DNA from: Chalara sp. BL73
Lineage: Eukaryota > Ascomycota > Leotiomycetes > Helotiales
DNA length: 64,000 bases
NCBI GenBank assembly: GCA_918026815.1
Contig: CAKJVC010000006.1
Coordinates: forward strand, 496,001 to 560,000
Direction of reading: 5' to 3'
Below, in pieces: positions 1 to 13,145 of the stretch. The position numbers and the translations under genes were made by a program. How positions within the stretch are numbered: position 1 is the first letter of the stretch; each line of letters starts with the position of its first letter. Under the pieces are notes generated by a model, which was given only the letters and a program-made list of their open reading frames with translations, was not told where the DNA came from and did no database searches.

Positions 1-1894
1 TTTTTGTAGGTTAAGAACTACCATAACACTCTTTACAGGATTCACATTTCATCCGCCAATCAACAAACAAATTTTGACGAAATACAGGTTACCAAACCGC
101 GCCACTTCTCACCTGCGCCAGTGAGACGAGCACCTCGTCTCCCTTCACTCGCTCTTCCAAATCCAACCTTCGCGAGTGAGCGTCACTCCAGGCTCTGGGA
201 CTCGGGTTCATCGTATGCTTACACGTCGAGCGGATATGCCAATAGAGTAGTAAAGTCCAAGAAACCCAAAAAGAAGGTGACGATTAGGTGGGCATCTCAG
301 GTGTGAATAGTAAGGTGTTCTCGAACATTGTCTCCTGTACTAGTTACATTCTGTGGTCGGGATGGAGTGTTGTTTTTCGTCGAGCTTTGGCTGCTTTAAG
401 TATTTTTCAGCTTTGCAGAAGTAAATGAAGGAGTTGAGATTGGATGGTGATTATAGGTGAAAGGACTAGAAATAAACGGGCTTACTGTAATGAAGGAGTG
501 TCATGCTACCATTTTATCATAAGTCGATGTGCTTTCTCATCGCGCTCAACTAGGTTTCGAATACACGGACCAATAGTAGTGCAACGGCCGCCGGCAGCTA
601 GATATCATCTTTGGTACTGTTGGGCAGAAGGTGGACATGACTTCTCTGATTGAGAGGTCATGATTTCTACTTGGTTCACAGCTCTGCAGTCAGTTTCATC
701 CTGATGTAACAAGATTTTAGTAGCTAGCCCTATGAAGAAATGTCTACTAACCAAATGTATAGTTTGGCTTTGAGATCCATGCGGTCCCATGACGTGTACG
801 TACTCCCGACGTCTCACGGCTACTTCCTTTATTTTGATCCCTGTAGTATGTGTAGGTAAAAACAATGTTTATTTCTGATATACAGTTGTTGAACAACGAC
901 GAGGAACTCGGGCATAATCACGATTCATCCATCATCACGGCCGATTTTTCTCTCCCCCGGTCCTTTTGTCTTGTTTGCATCTTAGAGAACAAAACGGGTA
1001 CTCCCCACGGCAACCCCCCCCCCCCCTTCACGACGGGCCCCTAGGTCTCTTTATAGCCTCGACCGCGTACAGATCGGACAGCCCGCCCCGTGTTCCGAGC
1101 CAGGCGCGAATCCTCTGAATATCCATTGAAATGCCCTGCAATGTTTCCCGTGGGCGGTTGGCGTTGCGTGAGGGCACCTGTTAAGGTTCGTCCACCGGGC
1201 CCTGACGACCTCCCTGCGGCATCGTCCACATAGTTGGTACTCTTGTATGCACATCTTGGCTTGCTTCTATTAATATAAGCGTCGCCTTTTTCTTTTTCTT
1301 TTTTTTGGTTTGTGAATGGTAGTCTGTAACGGGCTTCTCGTTGTGACACCTTTGGCTGGGTGTCGGTAGCACAGTATTTTATGTGTATCGACGTTAGCCG
1401 GTCAAGAGAAATGGAGAGGCAGGTGCTACATATTTATAAACAATCTAGATGCATGAGGGGCCGTCTTGGAGGTACCTAATCTACATGTTATCAAGGTGAG
1501 TAAGGCTGGGCTAAATGTAAACCAGGGGAGATTGAGCTCATATTCTGCTGTTGACGAGTCACTTGACTGGTGTCCATGTTGTGTTTGCGCACCCAGAAAC
1601 CGCTGTCTGACTCAAAGGAGAGAAGCCGAGTTTTTAGAGGTGAATTGCTTCGGCAGGTAAGGCGAAAGAAAAAAAAAACATTTGATACGCCATATGCTTA
1701 GTGAACATGCCTGAACAAGTTTTGCTAACATGTGTAGGCTGGCCTCGACGATGTTTTAAATATATATATATATTTTAAAAAGGTAGATTTCAATTGTAAT
1801 ATCTGAGAATGTAGAAGCTGGTTGAGCAACTTCTTCTACTTCTGGGATGTTGAGATCCCAGCTCTACAAAACCTCTCGCTCACCTCCCTCGTCC
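1..1894. other. Intergenic, no supported gene
   Basis: No reading frame here has a recognisable domain, signal peptide or believable intron structure. It contains a run of 13 C at 1014-1026 and an AT dinucleotide tract near 1759-1774. Confidence 0.6.
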
Positions 1895-2483
1895 TCAAAA
1901 CCCGATCGTCCACTTCTGCTGAAGCCCGCCGTTACACTTCCGGATAATCACGTTGCGCCAGTCGCCCGCATCAATGCAATACCCGCTATCCTTGAAATGT
2001 ATACGGCTCTGCAGGACCGCTATATTCGGCAGCCTCAACGGGCTGGTGTTGAACTGCGCATTGCTAACCGGCCTCCCGGTTCCATCGGTCAGGGTGCATT
2101 CGCCTTGCGTCAATACTTGCCCATCTGCGGGCTCGTCGATGAGCTGGAGGCAGTATTGCGAACCGCCGTTCTGCAGGCGGTAGAAGGTGCTGGCTGTGTT
2201 GCCGTCTTGCAAGGGAGCGAAGAGCTGGTATAGGTTGGATGGGTTGCAGGTCGCGAGCGTGATGGCGGTGCCCCAGTTGTTGGAGTTGGCTTGCAGGCAG
2301 AGGTTGGTGCCGACTTGCGCTTTGATGGGGTGGAAAGCTTGGATCCCGGCGAGGAGAGCGGCTGATGAGGCTGTTTGGAAGAGAAAACTCGTCAAGAGAG
2401 CTGCGGAGAGTACTGTGAGCTGTGGTAAATAGTCAGATATTTGCGACTTTGGTGAGAAAGCTGGGTCAAGATCTTGCCTGCAT
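1895..2483 (-). CDS. Secreted ricin-B-fold (beta-trefoil) lectin-like protein
   Basis: Small secreted protein with one ricin-B-type beta-trefoil, a sugar-binding fold found in many fungal lectins and glycosidase appendages. It is a binding domain only; no catalytic toxin chain is present. The model has two exons: 2478-2483 (codes only Met-Gln) and 1895-2419, joined over a 58-bp intron that starts GC rather than GT and ends CAG, with CTGAC as branch site. The join gives 176 residues beginning MQLTVLSAALLTSFLFQ, a clear signal peptide. In the mature part, NLCLQ, YCLQL and GYCIDAG are the repeated Cys-containing strands and QQKW near the end is the Q-x-W motif of the fold. A TATA element lies about 90 bp upstream. 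Seen: frame, motifs, splice signals. Known: fold family. Inferred: secretion and sugar binding. The ligand is unknown. Confidence 0.82.
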
Positions 2484-5400
2484 ATTGGTGTGCTTGAGGT
2501 TTTAGGTCTGGTAAGGTAAGGGAACTATTCTTTGCTGATTATGAAGCGCTTTAAGGAGTCGAATGGAGCTATATATACTTGACCTGGCCTTGGTAGTGTG
2601 TCTTCTCGAAGAGCTCACCAGAGCCCACCGATTTTCCCTTCCATTGATGAAGTCTGTCTTTCGTTCTCATCACGCTGGAAGGCGTTCTTAGCTGAAGCCG
2701 ATAGCGTCGGGATTTTACTCAAAGTGCCAGACGTGGAAACAGTAAGCCTGTTCAATAATGGATATCTATCGGTGACTTCCTCAGCTTCGCCTCCTTTAAC
2801 CAAACCCGTCATTCTTGAGTCTCCTAATCCCGGCGACGTACATGCCATACCGATTCAGAGCTGTATGGGCGTTTCCTATACGAAAGTCTTCTTCTTGATT
2901 GCATGGGTTCAGGTCATTCGTCGCCCAAATTGTTCAGTGCTGGGTATATCCAGAATCACACAAAAGTCTTGGAACATCTTAGCATAAGATGGAGCGTCTC
3001 GATGCAGAATGAAGTCCGATATTTAACCAACAGTATTCTCACTTTAACGCCCATCTCATCGAAAGCAGAAGTAAGCTTCGCGTGCGCATTACCCCAGACA
3101 ATACAACTGTAAGCTTTCGGATAAGCTTTCGTAGCCAGCCACTTACCTGGGGACAACACCTCAGCAGGCAATGTGTAACGTTGGTATCAAGGACCGCCGA
3201 AGTGACATATCGCTTGTTCCTGCATTTGATTAACATGCATGGCTAGATGCGTGGGTTGCGTAGCCACTAGAATTGTATTGCGGACCGCGACGAAGATCCT
3301 GCATTAAGATAAAACCCGATATGTACATCTATTAGTTTTATCACATGATAGAGAAGTTTCTATGGCAGGGCTGAGTCGTTTATATTCTCGATAAGTGATG
3401 GTCTACTTCTGACTTACACATCTGATCATCATTGCTCGCCCAAGTGACGTTGCTCGTTCTCTGTCCCCTTCAACCATACCCTCAACACTTTTGCGATTAT
3501 TTACGTGATATAGCCTCTAAGCAAAATAAACGTTTAATCTTTTTTCATAGCGATTACGAATACCCGAACCCCTCTCAACAGTCAAACTCTTCGTGTAAAT
3601 GATGGAGCACCTTTCGATCGCTCTCTTGGCGACTGCTTACCAGGGTAATTTTGCGTAAACATCTGGACGACAGACAAGGCTGCTATCTCACACCATACCG
3701 GATTCTAACGAAAGAGCCACTTAGAAGCTGTGGTGATGGATTATCTAATACTGAGGCCCATAAATTGTAAGATCTTCAAGTACTGTTAAATCTGGGCCGC
3801 GTTGCGTATATATGACAGGCCACCATGATTGGACTTACTACATTGTATCCAAACATAGAACAAATACTCACAGAAGCCTTTACCTTTCGCTTCTTATCAC
3901 AGCTCTGTAAATAATTCCAACTTCATTCAACATAGTCTCACTCAGATCTTTCCTCCCAGTGATCCACGTCGGTAGGGCAACTGCCGGCTTCACACTCTCC
4001 TAGGCCCTGAGCAGCCCGTTAGCGTTTTAGCCTTCCAACTAGACGGCGTGGAATGGGATAGCACGGGAACCGGGTACGGGGTAAGAGACTCACGAAGGGA
4101 AGATTTGACTATCCGCCTTGAAGGTGGTATTTGCTATTTCCCCCTCGCCTTCCTTTCTCCACCTGCCGCCCTTTCCAAGCAGTTTGCCACGCAAACTTCA
4201 ATACAAACCCCTTCCAAACTCCGCAAATTTTCTGAAGGCCCTCCTCCTCCTATACGGCGAGCAGACTGTGAGCAGTGCTAAGGGAATGAAATAGATATCA
4301 TCCAACTATACCTTAAAAAAGCGCCACTTACGCCTACCGTGTTCGACTATTCATCCGACACAGTTCTCTGGGCCACCCAAAGACATTTTCCGCTCTCAAG
4401 CAACTGCACCGACAGGCCGGAGGCAGATCTCGTACGTAAAGAGCATTTTGGTAATCCTGGATTCTTGGTTAACATCCATATAGGGATTCAATGTCTTTCG
4501 TGAAATATGCATCCAATAAGCCATCAAATGGCTAGTCTTGGACTGTTACTTCGGTCTCTTCTGGGAGGCTTACGCACATTCTATTCTATCTAAACCGAAC
4601 ACTTATAGAGCCATATCTTTTTTTTTTTGGAGAGCCTTAGATTATTCAAAAAGGAACATACGTAGAAATGGTGCTTTCCCTAAGCTGGAGATTTCCCCCC
4701 CCCCCGCTATGAGCACCTCCATCTCGCTTAGCACCCAAACCCCCTTTTCTCCACAGCATGTTTGCTTGATCCTGGCACCAACATTTGTCCTCCTTCCTGC
4801 CTCCCTCACGGGTCCGAAACTTATCGAGGCGCGCAAACAAGCTATCAAGCGGATGAAACGTGAATAAGAGGCAGCAAGGCCCTGCTGCCCGCTTAGACCT
4901 GGACCCGTAGGCAGTCAAATTTTCGCGAATATATGCGAAAGAAGACGCCACAAATTCAAGCTGAAGATTTCGAATCTTGAGGGCTTTGTCTGGGACCGCT
5001 AAGAGATGTGGGGAAAGCGCGAGGTAGAGAGAGGAGCTCAGATGCTCAATCCATGCAAGGAGATACATCCAGCTAGCATCAATCAGTAGTGCTAGGAACC
5101 TGAATTATGCAAGGGACATTTCAGGTAGCTGATATCGAGTAAAGGTAGATTGGGCTGCCACTCCGAAGTAAGGCGACATCCTGCATCGTGTTCTCCGTTG
5201 CGTCATCACTGAGAAACAGAAAGTTATGTCTCGTTTTCCCATTACTACGTACTATTTAACATTATTTTACATTGATCACCATTTCCCGTTCCTACTCCTT
5301 CGTTCCGTAGCCCCCTAAAGTATGTACATGAATACATCAACTCCCGCCAATTCGCAAAGTCTTGGAGCTTAACCGCCTGAAGCAAATGGGGTATCAAAAA

Positions 5401-5558
5401 TCTCAATCTGAACGTCGTCGAAACACAAGAGAAAATCATGGTCCGGAGCACCCAGAACGACGCCCCTCTAAGCAAATATCCTTCCGTGCCAGGACTCCTT
5501 GAAACAAATGGAAAATTGTTGTCTGGCTTTGCCGATATAGAATGTTAGTATCTTTCTC
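2484..5558. other. Intergenic, no supported gene
   Basis: About 3 kb between two minus-strand genes. It holds a T run near 4619-4628 and a C run near 4695-4705. Several 60-140 codon ORFs on both strands show no domain, signal peptide or consistent splice structure. A short hydrophobic leader-like peptide starts at 3600 (plus) but stops after about 20 codons and no continuation was found. Confidence 0.55.
2570..2578 (-). promoter_or_regulatory. TATA box of the lectin gene
   Basis: Reads GTATATATA on the minus strand, about 90 bp upstream of the lectin ATG at 2483, a usual distance for a fungal TATA element. Confidence 0.45.
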
Positions 5559-8283
5559 TTAAATGGCCCCGTCTTCTCCATCAAGTATACGTCTTGCTGT
5601 GTCCAGTCTTCTCCTCCAAATCTTTCCCTCATAGCTCCCTTGACCCGCCTCCTGGAGCCCCAACACGCATTTCCCAAGACTGGCAACCAGCTTCTCAACC
5701 AAGAGCCGGTCATCCTTAGTTAGCATCGCGACTGGCGATGTTTGCAGGTGTTCCCCATTCTGGCTATCGTTCAACGTCGTCGAATCGCTCAGCGCACCGT
5801 TTTGCTGGCTTGAGCGGGCGTCTGTCGTACCTTTTTGCACCAGGGATATTTGAGATTTGGGCTTGTTGATGAGAGGGAAGCTGCGGGTTGTGCCTGTGGA
5901 ACCGAATGACGCGTTAGAGGCTGGACGGTGGATACCATTTCTTTCGACCGGATCATGGATTACAGAACCGCGTCTGGATGTACCTTCTTCCTTATATCCT
6001 CCATTAGCTGCGGGAGAGCCGAAGGTTGATCGCTTGGCTGTCATAGGTGTTGTGGGCCGATTTGGTTGAACGGCATAGTTCTTACGATCTTCATCTCCAC
6101 TATCTGACCCACGGCCCTCTGTAGCCGTTGCAAAGGTATTAATAGATGATACTGAATCAGTACTCTCTGAGCGCAGGTGTGTCAAAGATGGGCGTTTCTC
6201 CGCCTGCCTGCCTGGGACAGTTGTTTCCACGGAGTCTTCAGAGCTAAAACTACCTCGTCGACCGTTCCTCGCGGGAATAGTTCCCATCGCACTGTGAAGG
6301 AAGAAATGCTCATAATCGAATGCATCTTCACGATCCTCGTGAGAGATTGGGACCTGGATTGTGTCATGATAGAGAGACGCATCGCTATCATAATCATCCA
6401 GTTCATCATGGTTCACTAATTCGTCGCTGTAGATACTCTCCTCATCAATCTCCGGCTGCTGGTTATCTTCTCTCGCGGTATCGTACTTTTCATCCTCCTT
6501 TTTCTGGGGCTCATCACTGATCGCTTGGCCAATTGCAGTTCCAGGCGGCTCTTCAGCGACGTCTTCATACACGCTGGTGACATCAGAACCTGCGTATCCA
6601 GGAATCACTCCATTGGTTCCAGTTCCCACTGCAGACAGAAGCGGCCTGGAATTGTCAAATGCGAGCTGTTTCGACGCATTGTCCTCATTTATGGGTGGCG
6701 AAGGAAGCCCAATCCCAGCATCAGTGCTAAGGCCGGGAGAGGTATAGCTATTGCCGCCAGTGTACCATTGTTCCGCTGCAGTGAAGGGACTCGGCGTTCT
6801 CAAACTTTGCATACTTCGTCGCTTCATAGAGTCGTCTCGAGCGCGATCCCGTAGAACAGACAACCTTCCCTTTAGATCACTCATCTGGGTTTGCAGCTCC
6901 AGCATTTGCGACCGTGAGGCAGATCTACTTAGGCTTCGGGCTTCACTACCTGCACTCTGGTAACCATCGTCTATGATACTAGATCTAACACTGGACTTGT
7001 CGCCTTTGGAGCCTGGCACTACTTCGTTTTCACTTAGAGGCTCCAATTGCACGCCACGCGGTGACGTCTTCTGAGACTGGTATTCGGGTTTTGGTTCGCC
7101 TGGGCTTTGCTCAGGGCTGTTATTCTTGGATAGATCCTCTATACTTCTCCCTCTGTAGCGGGCTGCAGCACTTGCAGATCGAACAGGGAACCGAATACCT
7201 TTCGCAGGTCTTGAGATCGAATTCTCACTGTATACCCTCGAGTGCCCTGGACTTGCCATAGGCGAATCGAAGCTGTGTTGGCGATATAGAGTGGTCTGGC
7301 TCAATTGTCCAACTTGAGGCGAAGGCGATTCTCTAGACAGTGGACTGCCACTGCTTATCGAAGATATAGATCCTGAAGCCATATGGAGTGTACTTCGAGC
7401 GCGGGTAAGATTGCCTTCCATGTTCTATATCAGGCCGTTAGTGTATGCGCTTTCACAAGATTGCAACGTCTTACATTTAGCCTCCTCTTCGCATTCAGCA
7501 GAATCTGCTCTGCTCTTCTACTCAGAGCAGCGCTAGAGTTCCGATCCTCCTCATCCTCTAGATCAACCTCTTTCTTCGATAATCTTTCAGTTTCCGCCGC
7601 AATCACCATCTCGCTGTGCGAATCTGCAACACTCTCCTCATCATCCCCCTGAAAAACACTATCGTCCACGCTGACCTGATCATCAAAGTCCTTGAACATC
7701 TCCGCCGCCTGTCCTTCTGAAGTAACTGTACTCGTAGACTCCACAGAGACTTTTCTTTCGTGCGACACTGACTTAGCTCGTTTCAGTACATTGCTATATG
7801 CTGGATTCGATCGCAGATTTCCTTGCAGCGAAGCTTGCTTCTTTAGCATTCTCCTCTCCGCTGGACCAGGTAGTTTGTTTCGGCCAGGTGTACTCTCTGC
7901 CTCTGTGACCTCACCGATATCTGAAAGCATTGTGCCATTCCCATATATGATAGGAGTTGTGGGTGTCATTGGCAGCATATGCGATGGTGGACCAATCGAG
8001 AACTGCATATTTGCTTGATTTTCGCGGCTCCAGTCATCGCCAGGAGAAGGAGGTCTATATGCGTTCTGAGGAGGCGAGGGTGTAGAATCGTATCTAGAAA
8101 GTCAAGTCAGTATCGATTGGTTTCTGCGAATAGCTCGACGCCCTTTTCCGGGACCGGAAAAAAAAGGTAAAATACTTACTCGCCATAAGGAAGAATCATA
8201 TCGGGATTGGTGAGCGTGGGAGACGCTGGAAGAGAAGGATAGGTCATGTTGGTCGCGGTTGAGCTTCCCGTTTGCAGCTGCAT
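5559..8283 (-). CDS. Large disordered protein of unknown function (862 aa)
   Basis: Function not recognised. Three exons (8180-8283, 7475-8093, 5559-7424) join over introns of 86 and 50 bp with GTAAGT/TAG and GTAAGA/TAG ends and CTGAC/CTAAC branch sites, giving 862 residues in continuous frame. Most of it is low-complexity Ser/Pro/Asp/Glu sequence typical of disorder. Three parts look structured or constrained: a short heptad-like helix (LELQTQMSDLKGRLSVLRDR), an acidic-aromatic block (EDAFDYEHFFLHSAMG), and a C-terminal helical segment (LLVEKLVASLGKCVLGLQEA). Many S/T-P and RS motifs suggest kinase regulation. No membrane segment or signal peptide is seen. The ATG at 8281-8283 is the first in the frame; the frame stays open a further 54 bp upstream to a TAG that could also be a splice acceptor, so an extra 5' exon is possible. 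Confidence 0.85.
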
Positions 8284-9652
8284 GTTTCCGTCGCCAATCC
8301 ACTCACTGCAAACGACCTCCGCTCTCACGATATATGATCCCGTCTAGGCGCGGTCGTGGCCCCTATAAGTACAATTGGAACGGCGAACCCGCGACCTTAA
8401 TGGTGGTGAACCGTTGAGCCGTCGATGTTTTTTTTTTTTTTTGGAGCCAGTGCCAGAAACGCACGGTCGGTGAAGGTTGGCCGCTATTTGCGATAAGGGA
8501 TGTCAATGCCAACTAGTTGGGGGGAATATGGACTGCTGAAATGGATCTCAGCAATTGTCGTTGTCGCACAAAGCCTAGTCGGGAAGGACAGTGAGGTGAT
8601 AGCTAGATCACTTTAGGGAGGGAAAGTGTAACATCGAGGTCAAACTGGATTTTGAAGTGTAGCCAGCAAATGGGCAGTTCTGCAGCCCGCAAGAGCATTA
8701 GCGTTAACAGTGCATCTATCCGGCAGGTCAAAACCAATCCCCGGCATTAAATGAGGTCAGTGATACCCCTGAAGAGCCCATGTTAACGGTGGCTACCCCA
8801 GCCTGTTCATGGGCATCTTATAGGGCACAGTCGTGTTTCCAGAACCTAGTCTGTACGCCAAAACTCTTATGTTCAAGCTGTCGGAGATTTCATAGGTCCA
8901 CTCCATCAAACTAACAAACTCTGATACCTTTCTTTCTTTGCCCCTTTCCGGATGTTCATCTCAACCCAATATGCCGTTTGTGCTGAGGCATAAATCTTTC
9001 AGCCTGCGCGACGCGAGATGGAATCTGGGACGCGTTTAGAGTGAACAAGGGTTGCAGTTTTGCGACTAATAATAAAACAAAATGCCCGGCGCCCTTCCTC
9101 GTCCTGCGCTGGAAGGATTTTAATTATCATTTAATAAAGCACTTAAAGCTTGACCAGGACTTTGAAATTGATCTGTCAGAACCTCATCTGCACCCCAGAT
9201 CGTACGCATCAACTGATTTCACACTCAGATGTCTGCAAAGCTGAACCATTTGCAGCCTAAAAACGTTTGTTTCGTTTCGTTTCGTTTCGTTTCAATCGAT
9301 CCAGATAGCGACGGATAAAATCTCCTAGGCAATCCTACCAGAACGCTCAGATGATGAGGTCCGAACTCCGGGCGTCGGTCTTGGAAGCGGCGGAATGAAT
9401 ATGATAGAACAGTAAGGTGGGGGAAGAACAGAACCAAAGCCGTTGGCCCCCAAATATTCAAAATGCTAGAAATATCGTATCATCCTTCGCCATTGACTCA
9501 TGCCAGTGAAGCTGTGTTCATAGTATGCCAACCCTACCATATATTCTCTGTATTATGCCACAGATTCCTGAGGGCATCTTTGATTTGCGTGAAGCTCTTC
9601 AAGCATCTCCTAACCTTTCATAGTTCTTAACTTGACTCTATCTTATCTAAGA
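8284..9652. other. Divergent intergenic region
   Basis: Shared 5' region between the unknown 862-residue protein (minus) and the GNAT gene (plus). It contains a T run near 8430-8441 and a pentanucleotide microsatellite at 9269-9293. No gene supported. Confidence 0.6.
9269..9293 (+). repeat. Microsatellite (TTCGT)n
   Basis: About five uninterrupted copies of the 5-base unit TTCGT. Confidence 0.9.
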
Positions 9653-10516
9653 ATGACTTCAGAGAACTTTGTCATCTCCCTATGCACTCATAATGATCTG
9701 CTTGAGATGGTCCGAGTGTATCAAGCTGCCTGGATAAATGATCTTTTCAGCAATGCCTGTTTCCCGTCCGAGAAGATCGACCCTTATTCCGAAGAGAAAT
9801 ATGAATGGATTAAGGAAAGACAGACTCTTGCGATGGCAAAGCCCGAGAATAGGGCCTTCAAGATCACGGATCGGGAGACGGGGAGGATAGCGGCGTGGTC
9901 TAGGTGGTGTTATCCTCATGTACTTTGTAAGTTACCCTCGGTATATAGAGAGAGGACAAGCGGGCAAGCAAATGGAGAAGTATCCGCATTTTGGTTTTAT
10001 CTGAGAATGCATCTAAGATGAAGAGAGGCAGGGCCAGATTTTGAGAGAAGGCGGCCTTATATTGAAACGCTGGAGGGGAGTCATTGCTGACTCATTACCC
10101 ATCCAGCACCAGAAGAGAAAGCCACACGAGAAGCAGAAGAACAGCGCAAGAAAGACTCTGGCTGGTCTGAATGGCCCCCAGGAGCCAACCACGAGATCTG
10201 CTCTGCTAAGTTTGGCGCCATCTATGCCAAACGAAAGGAGAATGTAGACTCAGAAAACGACTATGTAGTCTTGCTTCTGCAAACCGATCCCGCGTATCAG
10301 CGTAAAGGACTGGCAGCGAAATTGCTAAAGCATGGTCTCGCACTTGCGGATCGAGAGGGTAGGAAAGTCCATATTGAGGGGACACCAGCGGGGCATCCGT
10401 TGTATTTGAAGTTGGGTTTTCGTGACACTGATATCTTGGAAGTGGATCTGACGAAATGGGGTTTGGAAGGGATGGGAAGAAATTGGGTCATGGTCAGAGA
10501 TCCACAACCCGCATAG
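9653..10516 (+). CDS. GNAT-family N-acetyltransferase
   Basis: Acetyl-CoA-dependent N-acetyltransferase of 227 residues; the substrate cannot be read from sequence. Two exons (9653-9926, 10107-10516) are joined over a 180-bp intron (GTAAGT...CAG, GCTGAC branch site). The join gives HVLSPEEKATREAEEQRKKD across the splice. Motif A, the acetyl-CoA pyrophosphate-binding loop, is LQTDPAYQRKGLAAKLL, with Q-R-K-G-L-A matching the family Q/R-x-x-G-x-G/A signature. Motif B follows as GHPLYLKLGFRDT. The N-terminal half (EMVRVYQAAWINDLF) matches the usual layout of fungal GNAT proteins that act on small molecules or peptides. The ATG at 9653 is the first in frame; upstream only a TTG is available. Convergent with the polymerase X gene, 168 bp away. 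No targeting signal seen. Confidence 0.88.
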
Positions 10517-10684
10517 TAAGAAATTGAGAAAGACGGAGCGAGATGGATATTTAGGGAAAACATGAGGGAAAGATAGATTTAGACAAGCACCTAAAAATCT
10601 TGAATGCAGCGCTAAGACAACACCTTATCCAATATAATATTGATGATCATAATTCGCGTCCTCATTTACTCATGGCCGACATGC

Positions 10685-13145
10685 TCAATGACAGATTCTT
10701 AGCTCTGGTCGCCGATATGGTACGCCTAATGCCGCAAAGATCTTCTTCTCGTCCGCGCCTTCGATGAGCAATCCCTCGTTCATCTTGACTTGCCCTGGTC
10801 CTTTCATAACATCTTTGTACAATCCGCGCTGGTTGAGTCTCATTCCTTTCTTGCTTGCAAGCAGGCGTAAGCTCCGATTGAAAATATCATCGCCTGTGAA
10901 ATATATGAGTGCAGTACCCAATTGGGCTGCAGGCGCGAGCAAAAAATCAATCCTTCGCCAAATTGGATGTTTAACCGTCGGGAGGACGCAGCAGCCGTGC
11001 CACTTCGACCCTGTCTCTGAGGGTGTCACCAGCGCAGCAACCAGGAAACCAGTCTTGGTGAGGTATTGAACCAATTTTTTCAAGAAGGGAATAAGGTCAG
11101 TTTCTGTGGAAGTATTCGGCTTTGTCATGATACAATCGATATCATTCGACGACGTAGCGCCTCGACGATAGCTGCCGCCAATGATGACCTCAACCTTGGA
11201 ATCTATAATCGCGCTTGCACGTTTGACAACCTCACCCAAAGCAGTCACTTCATCTCGAGGGATTTGGGTCAGGAAATCATCATAATGTTCGATACCTAGA
11301 CGCTGGTTGTCCGTCAACCGTGCCTTAACCTTCAGATCTTCAAGAGTTTTAAAGCCTTGTTGTACCCATTTGGAGGCTTGACTGATTCCAACTCCGTAAA
11401 TATTATTGAAAGTCTTGAGGATCGCATCGCCAGGTTCCTGCTCGGCGAATTCCAGCCTCCTCAGGCGGCCTGTGAGGTTTATTTCCTCGATTTTGAGCGC
11501 AAGGCGTTCGCCAATATGGGGCAGCGCAATTGCTTGTTCATAGGTCTCGATCTTAATAAGCTGTCGTCTCAACACCCCACAAGCCTTTCGATATGCATAA
11601 GGTCGCCACTGGTCTCTGATTCTGTCATAATGCTCAGCCATTCTCTGAAATATTTCAAGTATCTCCAAATTTGGATTTGACTCATGTGACACTCCAGTAC
11701 CGCCTGTCATACAGGCAAAATTCTCTTGGTTAAATCCGCCCTGATTTGGACCCTTCCGCTTCTTTCCAGCTTTAGAGGTTGGTCTTTGACATTCGCTATC
11801 AGATCCCGAATCTTCAGGGCTATTACGAAATAAGGGACGGTCGTCCCCATCCTCGTCATCCTCATCATCTAGTGGTATGCCCTCAACAGTTCGTGCGTAA
11901 TTGATACATTCATAGAGCTCGCCTCCTGGCCAATCGGAGAATAAGGCATTATTCGCTGGGCTCATACATTGCTGCGGTTCTTCTAGCAGGTTTTCTATCA
12001 CATTAGGAAACCTATTTTCTCTAGTTCCTTCTAGTGGCCTGGAATCGTCATTGCGGTATTCGTGACTTCGTGGAGGAGTCTCCGTAGATGCTGCAGTTCG
12101 TCCCTTTCCAGTTCCCATGCCGTTCACTTGCAGAGATATGTTAGACTTCCCCAAAGTGTCTGGTGGTAATTTGTCCTTTCTCTCTTCCTTCTGTTGGTCA
12201 TTGACAATGTGCCTGCGTAGAGGAACGCAAAGAGACCTCGAATCCAAGCAGTCCACTAGATACTCGTCATAAACCATCAAGACGCCTTCAGGAACGCTGT
12301 CGAATTTTAAAAAATTTATAATATCCTTATAGGAAAGATGCTTCTCTGCAATAATATGTGTCGTGCCAGGAACCAGTTCTTGAGTCCAAGTCGCACCATA
12401 TTCTCTTGCTTTTGTGATCCGTGCTCTTCTCAGAGGAGCTTTATCGTCTGGAGGGATAAAATAAAATACCTTATCAGCAAATATTCGTTGAGATTCAGGC
12501 ACAAGCTTGAATGAAGCTGCCTTTCGTGCCTTCTTTCGTGGTGGGATGTTCTCCGTGCTGGACCCTAACTTTTTATTACCAAGCAGTGCTGTAATGCCAG
12601 CACTGTATGGCAAAGCTAGGAGACCAGAGCAAGGAGTAGGATTAGAGATTGACCGTCGTTCGGGAGTAGAGCGAGAAGCATCCGCAGGGACTGGAAGCGG
12701 AGTCTCTTTTACCACAGATAGATCCAAGCGAGTTTCTTCGACAATTGAGCTATTGAATGCCGTTGGTGTAGCAAACTCAGCTTGGTTCAATAACGCTCTT
12801 TCTGTAATAGGAGAACTACCTTCCACCATGCTTGTACCAGCGACAGGGGTAGATGTCGTCTGGTGGATTACAGAAATCTTCTTAGCAATTTGTCGGCGTT
12901 TCTCTGGGACAGGCCTAATAGTTGTATCTTTAGTTGGTGGTTTCTTGCGGTGGCGAAGTAAGTTTCCGAAGTTGTTGGTGTCCTGCTCTTCATCTGAAGA
13001 GTTATTTAATACCTCAAGCCTCTTGAAATAGAGAATCTTCTCTCTTTCAGCAGCATCAGCCTTGTTAGCAGCCTGATTTGGTTATCAGCAATGCGGGCAC
13101 GAGAATGGGAGAGGGAAGTACCTTCTCCGAACTTTGTGAGGACAT
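10685..13145 (-). CDS. X-family DNA polymerase with BRCT domain (Pol4/Pol lambda type)
   Basis: Gap-filling DNA polymerase acting in end joining and base-excision repair. Two exons (13122-13145, 10685-13072) over a 49-bp intron (GTACTT...CAG, GCTGATAAC branch site) give 803 residues; the first exon codes MSSQSSEK. Order of parts: Ser/Lys-rich N-terminus; BRCT domain about residues 200-297 (ending MVYDEYLVDCLDS), which in relatives docks to Ku/ligase; acidic linker; 8-kDa/HhH region from about 480 (YRKACGVLRRQLIKIETYEQ, then YGVGISQASKWV); palm with GGSYRRG and metal-binding Asp652 and Asp654 (NDIDCIM); third Asp717 in RRIDFLLA; thumb to the end. All three catalytic acids are present, so an active enzyme is expected. 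Its 5' end faces Dpb4, 1.4 kb away. Confidence 0.93.

Noticed and set aside
2598..2987. 129-codon plus-strand frame
   Set aside because: Starts beside the lectin TATA box, no domain or splice partner found.
3600..3660. Leader-like peptide MMEHLSIALLATAYQG
   Set aside because: Stops almost at once and no continuing exon was found.
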